This document shows, in pieces, positions 7,237 through 12,910 of a stretch of 12,910 nt of DNA. Every line of letters starts with the position of its first letter. Position 1 is the stretch's first letter. The stretch lies in assembly GCA_019661855.1 (NCBI GenBank), contig JAIFWM010000013.1, forward strand, positions 1 through 12,910, in the 5' to 3' direction. Under the pieces are notes generated by a model. The model made no database searches. It had not been told where the DNA came from and saw only the letters and a list, made by a program, of their open reading frames with translations. The translations under genes and the position numbers were made by a program. Origin of the DNA: Candidatus Parcubacteria bacterium (GTDB lineage Bacteria > Patescibacteriota > Minisyncoccia > Phycocordibacterales > SBAW01).

Positions 7237-8130
7237 ATGCCTCCCCGCGCATACTTGCCGAGCGCTCAATTTGTATTGCTGGTAGGGTCTCTCTTTGTCT
7301 CTGCAGGGTTAATATATGGCGCACAACTTGTTACTAAACCTTCAAATGCTGCGCTTAACCCTGTAGGGTCTACGGGTAAACAAGACGAGGACTGGGACCG
7401 TACTTTGGCTGAAATTCAATCTCAGGATCCCTCCTACTCGCTCCCTGAAGCACCCAGCGATGAAAGTGTCTCAGCTTTTTTAAATGCTGCTGAGGACGCC
7501 AACATTACTGACACGATAGGCCGCACCCTGCTTGTTAACCTCTCTGCGGCCAAATCCCAAGGTTTAGGGGACGATATTCCAACTCAGGAGCAACTTATCG
7601 AGCAGGCAAAACAGTATTTACCCTCGACTGCGAAGGTAAAACAGTATACTTCGGCACAACTTACTATTGCCGCTCCTGGTCTTGATGCGATGCACACCTA
7701 TGGCAACGCTGTCATAACTGCACTATCAAAACACCCAGACACGCAGCCACAGAGAACCTTTGTCACTGTGGGCATGGCCACTGACTCAGGAGATAAGTCA
7801 TATTTAGATGGTCTTCCTCGCATTCAGAAGGAATACGAGGCATTGGTAGCCGAACTTATTGCCACTCCGGTACCTCAAACGCTTGCGCCACTGCACTTAC
7901 AACTTATAAACGACCTCGCACATATCTCAACCTTGTATGGAGACATTGGCACCGTGTTTACCGACCCGATACGCAGCCTTTCAGCATTGCAAAGTTTTCA
8001 ATCTCACAGTGATGAAGTAGGGCGTGTGTTTACAACTCTGGCGCAGGAGCTTAGTAAAAACGCTATACTTTTTACTAAGGACGAACCGGGCAGCGCTTGG
8101 AGCGGCCTTATTTCTGCGCAGTTACAATGA
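7237..8130 (+). CDS. Single-pass membrane protein of the VirB6-like operon, unknown function
   Basis: This 297-residue protein matches nothing I can name. A hydrophobic helix (about 9-31) behind a short MPPRAYLPS tail suggests a membrane anchor or signal peptide, with the remaining 265 residues outside. That part is mostly helix-prone, with a low-complexity Gln/Asp/Ser/Pro linker (about 35-75), then helices around QLIEQAKQYLPS, LDAMHTYGNAVITAL and LAPLHLQLINDLAHISTLYG. It has no cysteine, unlike the next two products. Its TGA stop overlaps the ATG of the next gene (ATGA, 8127-8130), so the two are probably translationally coupled. As the first gene of the operon it is likely an envelope partner of the VirB6-like protein, by context only. 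A perfect 11-bp inverted repeat lies near its 3' end (8050-8079). Confidence 0.85.
   Translation: MPPRAYLPSAQFVLLVGSLFVSAGLIYGAQLVTKPSNAALNPVGSTGKQDEDWDRTLAEIQSQDPSYSLPEAPSDESVSAFLNAAEDANITDTIGRTLLVNLSAAKSQGLGDDIPTQEQLIEQAKQYLPSTAKVKQYTSAQLTIAAPGLDAMHTYGNAVITALSKHPDTQPQRTFVTVGMATDSGDKSYLDGLPRIQKEYEALVAELIATPVPQTLAPLHLQLINDLAHISTLYGDIGTVFTDPIRSLSALQSFQSHSDEVGRVFTTLAQELSKNAILFTKDEPGSAWSGLISAQLQ
8050..8079. repeat. Perfect 11-bp inverted repeat near the first operon junction
   Basis: CTTAGTAAAAA (8050-8060) is the exact inverted complement of TTTTTACTAAG (8069-8079), with an 8-nt loop. It lies inside the coding sequence, 48 bp before the next start codon, and straddles a -10-like TATACT (8064-8069). 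It could be an RNA hairpin affecting message processing or coupling, or a protein site at an internal promoter. Confidence 0.55.
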
Positions 8131-10010
8131 TCAAGAAAATTTTTTATGTAGTCGTTCTTGCACTGGTGATTTTTGCACTCTTGGCACTGATCTGGCTCTT
8201 TTTTGGCCCCAAGCAACAAGATGGAAATAATACTGGAGATTTTGGCTCGGCAGGTAACCGCTCTTTAGGCAATAGTTCTGGTGCTGGCTCCGGCACTAAC
8301 TTAGGTACTCAACTCCCCGGTAGCGGAAGTACGTCAGGTGGAACTGGTGGTGCAAGCTCGGGTGGCAGCGGAGTCACTACTGGTGTGGGCACTACGATGA
8401 ATGGTGTCGTTGGTGTTAATTCGAGTTCGAGTTTTTCAGGTGTGCAGGGAGTCACCTGGGTTCCCGGCGGCACTGGCGGTGCACTCTCGGGCTCTGGCCG
8501 CGTGTTTACTCCCTCTGAAATTAATCAACTTAATGGTGCAAACGGCGGACTCCCTAATCTTATCTCAACAGGCAGCGGCACGGGTGGTATTGGTTTAGGT
8601 ACCGCGCTTCTTGGAGCAGGCATTGCTGGAGCAATTTCATGCGGCGCAAAGGAATTATTTGCAACAGGAGCACGAGGTACTGCAGGGGTAACCGCGACAG
8701 GACTCGTCGCAGCCGGAACAGCAGGGACACCGGTGGGTAACCCAACCTTCGGATGGACCGCTGGGGCGTCAGTGGTACAAGCAGGAAACTCTACTGCAGA
8801 TCAAAACCGTAGTTTTGCTTCTTGCATTTTAAATACCATCGCAAAAGTGGCGCTCCAACAAATGACCGCAAGCATTGTGAACTGGATTAACTCTGGGTTT
8901 AACGGTAAACCAGGCTTTGTACAAAACTTCCAACAATTTTTCACCAATGTAGCAGACCAAGCAGCAGGGGAGTTTATTCGTGGATCTGGTTTAGCGTTTC
9001 TCTGCACTAACTTTAAAGCGCAGATACGCGTTGCTATTGCGCAAGCCTATGCCAACCGTAACGCAGCATCCTGCTCACTCTCTTCAATCATAAAAAATGT
9101 AAATTCATTTCAGAACGGCAACTTCGGGGCTGGAGGGTGGGGAGGATTCTTAGGCTTTACTACTATGCCACTTAACAACCCCTACGGCTCATACGTTGCT
9201 GGGCAAATTAGTTTGGGTAACTACCAAGCGCAAAAAGTGTTGGAACAAAGTCAGCGCCTCCAGCAAGGTCAAGGCTTCTTGCCAGTTACCAAACAAACGC
9301 AGTGTACTGGCTTTGGTGGAGATGGGAAGCCAATTGGCTGTCGCGAAATTATAGTGACCCCAGGTACTACGGTAGCGCGCGCAATCGACAAACAACTTGG
9401 TGCCGGTACCGACCAACTAGGGTTAGGAAATAGCTTAGACCAAATTATCAACGCGTTGGTTACCCAACTTATGAGCCGCGCACTCATGGGAGGCTTAGCA
9501 CAAAACAGTACGGTAAGCTCTGACCCAGCTCTCCAAGCAGCTATGGCTCAGGCACAAGCACTCTTAAACGAGATGCAGTCTGCAGTAAATGCTGCACAGC
9601 AGTTTGGCTCTATAAAACAAGGAGCAATAAACGATGTGCAGCAAGTACAAGACAACTTTAATGACGTATTTAACTGCTGGACTGATAAAGGAAATTCGTC
9701 ATCAGCAACTGCGGCACAAGGACAAATAGACTCACTACAACATCGCATTGACTTACTTAACGCTCAAATAACTACGGCCAACGAAGTCATTGCCGAGCTG
9801 CAAGACTTTCAGACTGAACTTTCGCTTGCCACTAACGCAGCTGGCATCAGTGCAGTGCAAAATAGTTTTAACACCGCCAAAGCAAACGGAGACTTCATTT
9901 TGGCAGCAGACGTAACTAGTGCACTCCAAGATCGCCAGACACTCCAAGCTGACATGACAACTCTCAACAATCAAGCTAACGCACAGATGAATCAGTGCCG
10001 TGGATCTTAA
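8127..10010 (+). CDS. Anchored exported protein with Gly/Ser linker and eight cysteines, CPR type IV secretion-associated
   Basis: The start is the ATG at 8127 in the ATGA overlap; a longer frame from TTG 8097 adds ten uncharacteristic residues before MIKK. The product has 627 residues. Residues 1-27 are a basic start plus a strong membrane helix. Residues 33-130 are a Gly/Ser/Thr low-complexity linker, and a Gly/Ala-rich patch spans about 150-215. The conserved core (about 230-400) includes ASIVNWINSGFNGKPGF, ADQAAGEFIRG and NNPYGSYVAGQ. I recall this pattern in uncharacterised CPR proteins encoded beside VirB6-like genes. A segment GTDQLGLGNSLDQIINALV follows, then long coiled-coil-prone helices (about 470-620). 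Eight cysteines (172, 233, 293, 316, 393, 405, 517, 624) lie beyond the anchor, an even number suited to disulfides. Function is unknown; a structural part of a secretion or pilus-like apparatus is inferred from context. Confidence 0.88.
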   Translation: MIKKIFYVVVLALVIFALLALIWLFFGPKQQDGNNTGDFGSAGNRSLGNSSGAGSGTNLGTQLPGSGSTSGGTGGASSGGSGVTTGVGTTMNGVVGVNSSSSFSGVQGVTWVPGGTGGALSGSGRVFTPSEINQLNGANGGLPNLISTGSGTGGIGLGTALLGAGIAGAISCGAKELFATGARGTAGVTATGLVAAGTAGTPVGNPTFGWTAGASVVQAGNSTADQNRSFASCILNTIAKVALQQMTASIVNWINSGFNGKPGFVQNFQQFFTNVADQAAGEFIRGSGLAFLCTNFKAQIRVAIAQAYANRNAASCSLSSIIKNVNSFQNGNFGAGGWGGFLGFTTMPLNNPYGSYVAGQISLGNYQAQKVLEQSQRLQQGQGFLPVTKQTQCTGFGGDGKPIGCREIIVTPGTTVARAIDKQLGAGTDQLGLGNSLDQIINALVTQLMSRALMGGLAQNSTVSSDPALQAAMAQAQALLNEMQSAVNAAQQFGSIKQGAINDVQQVQDNFNDVFNCWTDKGNSSSATAAQGQIDSLQHRIDLLNAQITTANEVIAELQDFQTELSLATNAAGISAVQNSFNTAKANGDFILAADVTSALQDRQTLQADMTTLNNQANAQMNQCRGS

Positions 10011-10011
10011 T

Positions 10012-12276
10012 ATGAAGCGTACGCGATTTCAAAAACTTCTTCAGGTCTTTGCGAAACCAATTTTGGGATTTGTAATCATCATGTCGGTAATCAGCCCCTT
10101 TGGTCCATTAACGGCACACGCTCAGGTTTCACCTACGATTTCTACTACATTGCCAGTAGGGATTATCAGCGCAGTTGCAACAGGTCCCGACGAATGTCGA
10201 GCAAAAGGAGGCACCTGGAATGGGGTTTTTGGTGGTGGATGTTCATTTTCAAACCCTAATACACGTGTAAATGAAACATTTAATGCTTTGACTGCTGGCG
10301 ACGACATAGGTTGTCTTAACGGTGCAGGCAGTGTCACCAATACTATTGCACTTTGTCTTACAAACGTAATTTATGTGGTGACGGTGGGTATCGGAAGTGC
10401 TTTTGCTTACGTTTCGGCAATGTTTTTTAACTTTGCTGTAGCTATATCTTTAAATGGCTTCTCCTATGCATTGCAGTTTATAAACGGCGGATGGACCGTG
10501 GCGCGCGACATTGCGAACTTGTTCTTTATCTTGATTCTTGTATTTATAGCATTCACGGTCATGCTCAATGCCGAAACGGCGGGCACCATGCGCTTGCTAG
10601 TGGGGGTGATATTTATCGCACTTATCATTAACTTCAGCTTTTTTATTACCCGTGTTGTTATTGATATGAGTAATATATTCGCCATTCAATTCTATAACGC
10701 TATAGAAGCTGACCCGTTAAGCAAATCCCTAGCAAATGTAACCACTGCCACCGGTGTGTTAGGAAGCCTCGCTGCAAGTGGTAGTGGACTCGCTAAGTCT
10801 GACGCTAAAGACCTAACCGCATCAATAATGAATGTTTTGCAGGTACAAAATCTTTTTAGCACTGGCTCCTTTCAAAAATATATGCAGGGAAAGCCGAGCG
10901 GGTTTACTACTTTCATTACACTCACTTTCATATATGTGGCTGCTGCGATACTGCTTTGGATGTTGACTATTGCTTTTGTAGTCAATGGCGTCAAATTTTT
11001 GATGCGAGTTGTAGTGTTATGGCTGGTTATCATCGCATCACCTTTGGCATTTATTGCCGCCACCTTACCTCAAACCAGAAGTTGGTTTAACCAGTGGCGT
11101 GACGTTCTTGTTTCATATTCTTTGTATCCGATTGTTTTTATGTTTATCTTCCTGATTCTTACGGTAGTTTTAAAGCAGTTGGGGAACTGTCCTCCTGTTG
11201 GAAGTGCGGGAGTTGCACCTTCAGGTTGTCTGGTAGGAGACATTTTTACTAGTATTAACTCACTTAGCAGTGGTGGAGCGAATCCAAATTTCTTCGTGTG
11301 GTTAGGTGCAGTTATTGCAAACATAGCGATACGTCTAGGATTTATTATTTCACTCCTCTATATCGGTATGAAAGTTGCCGACTCAATTGGTGTCATGGGT
11401 GCAGAATTTGCAAGCAATATGGGTAACCGAGCGGGAGGATGGTTTAAAGGAGCAGTTAAATACGGTCCGGGATGGATGGCAGGTGCAACCTATCGTCGAA
11501 CCGCTGGGGCAGGAGCTGCAGCACTGGACAAATCGTTAGCAGGTACCAAATGGGCTAACGAAAAAGGTGTATGGGGGACACTTGGGTATCGCTTGCGTAA
11601 AAATGTACTTGCTCCAATGAAGGCGACCTCTGTTGGCACCGTTGCTTCTTCTTATAAAGAACGCCAGGAATATCTTGATACAAGAAAGAAAGAAATGACC
11701 TCAAACCTTCGCGATCGCGATAATAAACAAATTGTCGAAAAGGCTGTAGAAACTCCACATCTACTTTCTGACAAAGAAATTTCTCGTATTCAAAATTTTA
11801 GCAAACGTGAGTATGAACAAATTGATCCGGACAAACTAGCTAAAATTGGCTGGATTTTAGACGAATCGCAACAAAAGACTGTAGATAGTATAGATAAATT
11901 CACTGAGGCCCAAAAAGAAGCAATCCGCGAAATGTCCGAACCTATATTTAAGTCTCAAAAAATTATTACTGATACCTTACGTAAACTCGACACAAACTTA
12001 AGAACCGTAAGAACTCCTAATACTGCAAACCTAACTAGAAAAGGCGAAATCGTTAGTGCAGCCGAAGTAGCGCAAATGCGCACGGAAGTTTCCACACAGA
12101 TGGCAAATGTTCGAACCAGAATTAGAGCTGCAGCTCCAGGAGCCGACAATACGGAACTTCACAAAGATCTCGATCAACTACATAATGCAACTGAGGCACT
12201 CAACAACCTAGATAAGCATTTGCGTAATACAAAAGCACATGCAGACAGAGTTGCCAATACTGTTAAAGCAAAATAA
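10012..12276 (+). CDS. VirB6/TrbL-like polytopic membrane protein with long cytoplasmic tail
   Basis: I choose ATG 10012, one base after the preceding stop (TAATATG), over GTG 10000, because MKRTRF begins a classic signal peptide: hydrophobic core about 15-33 and likely cleavage after AHA. The product has 754 residues. Membrane segments lie near 118-145, 166-186, 193-218, 300-325, 332-352, 366-388 and 427-458. Conserved-looking stretches are ARDIANLFFILIL, INFSFFITRVVIDMSNI and IASPLAFIAATLP, which match CPR proteins annotated as TrbL/VirB6. VirB6/TrbL forms the inner-membrane core of type IV secretion channels. Six cysteines occur as three close pairs (62/77, 101/115, 393/406), all in predicted outside segments. 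Residues 460-754 are a charged, helix-rich, cysteine-free tail, unusually long for VirB6. No Shine-Dalgarno is seen; reinitiation from the upstream gene is likely. Confidence 0.88.
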   Translation: MKRTRFQKLLQVFAKPILGFVIIMSVISPFGPLTAHAQVSPTISTTLPVGIISAVATGPDECRAKGGTWNGVFGGGCSFSNPNTRVNETFNALTAGDDIGCLNGAGSVTNTIALCLTNVIYVVTVGIGSAFAYVSAMFFNFAVAISLNGFSYALQFINGGWTVARDIANLFFILILVFIAFTVMLNAETAGTMRLLVGVIFIALIINFSFFITRVVIDMSNIFAIQFYNAIEADPLSKSLANVTTATGVLGSLAASGSGLAKSDAKDLTASIMNVLQVQNLFSTGSFQKYMQGKPSGFTTFITLTFIYVAAAILLWMLTIAFVVNGVKFLMRVVVLWLVIIASPLAFIAATLPQTRSWFNQWRDVLVSYSLYPIVFMFIFLILTVVLKQLGNCPPVGSAGVAPSGCLVGDIFTSINSLSSGGANPNFFVWLGAVIANIAIRLGFIISLLYIGMKVADSIGVMGAEFASNMGNRAGGWFKGAVKYGPGWMAGATYRRTAGAGAAALDKSLAGTKWANEKGVWGTLGYRLRKNVLAPMKATSVGTVASSYKERQEYLDTRKKEMTSNLRDRDNKQIVEKAVETPHLLSDKEISRIQNFSKREYEQIDPDKLAKIGWILDESQQKTVDSIDKFTEAQKEAIREMSEPIFKSQKIITDTLRKLDTNLRTVRTPNTANLTRKGEIVSAAEVAQMRTEVSTQMANVRTRIRAAAPGADNTELHKDLDQLHNATEALNNLDKHLRNTKAHADRVANTVKAK

Positions 12277-12283
12277 AAAAATT

Positions 12284-12910
12284 ATGTATTCACCAGAAGA
12301 AATAACCAAAAAATATGATTCTCTCTCCCCAGAAGTTAAAGCTATTTTGTATAGCGATGAGATGCTTCGCACAGTAACGTATTTAGGCGGAAAACATAAA
12401 CTGCACTTAGACCAACTTGACACACTAGAACATGAGACAGCAAAGGTAATGAAGGGGGAGACTATTGCGGAAGATTTTCCAAAAAAATTAACGGAGACAT
12501 TGCAAGTGGATGTAACTACAGCAAATGCAATCGCTAAGGATGTCAGCGAGGCACTCTTTTCAAAAATCAGAGAGGGGATGAAAAAGACAGATGAGTCAAA
12601 CAAAGTCGAACCTAAAATAGTTGGCACTGGCATTGAACCAAAACCTGCTTTAGCAACTGCTCTACCTATCACCATAAAAACTGAAACTCCTACTCCAGCG
12701 CCAGTTACACCACCACCTCCTGCTCCAGCTCCTGCCCTACCAGCAGTCGCTCCTGTGGCAGATCTTCCCAAACCAGAGACTCCAAAAATGCCACCAGCCC
12801 CCGCACTGGCCCCGGTGATGCCAGCAATTCCAGTACCACCAGTTTCTACCACCCCACATCCTGATCAAATTTTGTCTGAGCCAACGGTGTCTAAGGTTTT
12901 TTCTCCTTCC
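12284..12910 (+). CDS. Proline-rich protein at end of operon, partial (3' end outside window)
   Basis: An ATG at 12284, 7 bp after the VirB6-like stop, opens a frame that stays open for 209 codons to the window edge. Residues 1-100 are a compact helical region beginning MYSPEEITKKYDSLSPEV, with LHLDQLDTLEHETAKVMKGE and TTANAIAKDVSEALFSKIREG. I recall similar N-terminal regions in CPR proteins but can name no family. From about 105 the sequence turns into a Pro/Ala/Val/Thr-rich linker (for example TPPPPAPAPALPAV) that looks extended and disordered. There is no signal peptide or membrane helix in the visible part, so this portion is probably cytoplasmic and may link the secretion-like complex to a later domain. 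The open frame, spacing and strand agree with operon membership. Function is unknown. Confidence 0.8.
   Translation, partial: MYSPEEITKKYDSLSPEVKAILYSDEMLRTVTYLGGKHKLHLDQLDTLEHETAKVMKGETIAEDFPKKLTETLQVDVTTANAIAKDVSEALFSKIREGMKKTDESNKVEPKIVGTGIEPKPALATALPITIKTETPTPAPVTPPPPAPAPALPAVAPVADLPKPETPKMPPAPALAPVMPAIPVPPVSTTPHPDQILSEPTVSKVFSPS

Noticed and set aside
7645..7650. Internal TATACT as a promoter
   Set aside because: It lies mid-gene with no nearby downstream start on the same strand and no -35 match; likely chance.
8097..8126. Ten-codon N-terminal extension (TTG start) of the 627-aa protein
   Set aside because: ATG 8127 is in the ATGA overlap and directly precedes a lysine-rich start and membrane helix; the extension puts polar residues and a cysteine before a normal signal anchor.
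10000..10011. GTG start four codons upstream for the VirB6-like gene
   Set aside because: ATG 10012 follows the previous stop by one base and begins a typical signal peptide (MKRTRF).
12208..12852. Minus-strand open frame of 214 codons rich in Gly/Ala/Thr/Val
   Set aside because: It is the antisense shadow of the proline-rich gene starting at 12284 (Pro and Ala codons read backwards as Gly and Gly/Ser/Cys-type codons). The sense frame has operon spacing and a plausible helical domain.
1..12910. Alternative genetic code (UGA as Gly or Trp), as in some CPR lineages
   Set aside because: The 297-aa gene ends at TGA in an ATGA overlap and the well-conserved genes contain no internal TGA, so standard code 11 fits.
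1..12910. tRNA, rRNA, CRISPR array, insertion sequence or prophage
   Set aside because: No cloverleaf-like segment, spaced direct repeats, transposase motif or phage gene is visible; nearly every base lies in an assigned gene.

Overview
The window looks like a chromosomal segment from a Patescibacteria/CPR bacterium, most likely the Parcubacteria group. This is inferred from protein architectures and gene style, not from a marker tree. The signs are: very tight packing (gaps of 1-40 bp and an ATGA overlap), no visible Shine-Dalgarno at any start, a two-LysM plus M23 peptidase of the type common in these genomes, an OmpL47-type surface protein with a recurrent C-terminal module, and a VirB6/TrbL-like operon whose other members have no described function. 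All stops fit genetic code 11, with TGA used as a stop, so there is no sign of UGA recoding.

Layout. Bases 1-1241 hold the 3' part of a secreted surface protein. A YifB/ComM-type AAA+ ATPase follows (1282-2814). It converges, with an 11-bp gap, on a minus-strand LysM/M23 cell-wall peptidase (2826-3938). The 132-bp divergent region 3939-4070 carries a candidate promoter for the peptidase, two inverted repeats and a -10 box for the rightward genes. Next come a small basic unknown protein (4071-4613), a UvrD/PcrA-type helicase (4630-6483) and the 16S rRNA dimethyltransferase RsmA (6486-7211).

From 7225 to the right edge runs one apparent operon of envelope proteins: a 297-aa single-pass protein, a 627-aa anchored protein with eight cysteines, a 754-aa polytopic VirB6/TrbL-like protein with a signal peptide and a long cytoplasmic tail, and a proline-rich protein cut by the window end. 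They are translationally packed and probably form or serve a type IV secretion-like or conjugation/pilus-like envelope machine. No ATPase of such a system is inside the window.

The most notable regulatory signal is a set of TATAAT/TATACT hexamers ending only 6-7 nt before start codons (4071, 4630, 7237). This implies leaderless transcripts. Several starts were moved from the longest open frame: 4071, 8127 and 10012. No tRNA, rRNA, CRISPR array, insertion sequence or convincing terminator was seen, and no gene-free stretch exceeds 132 bp.
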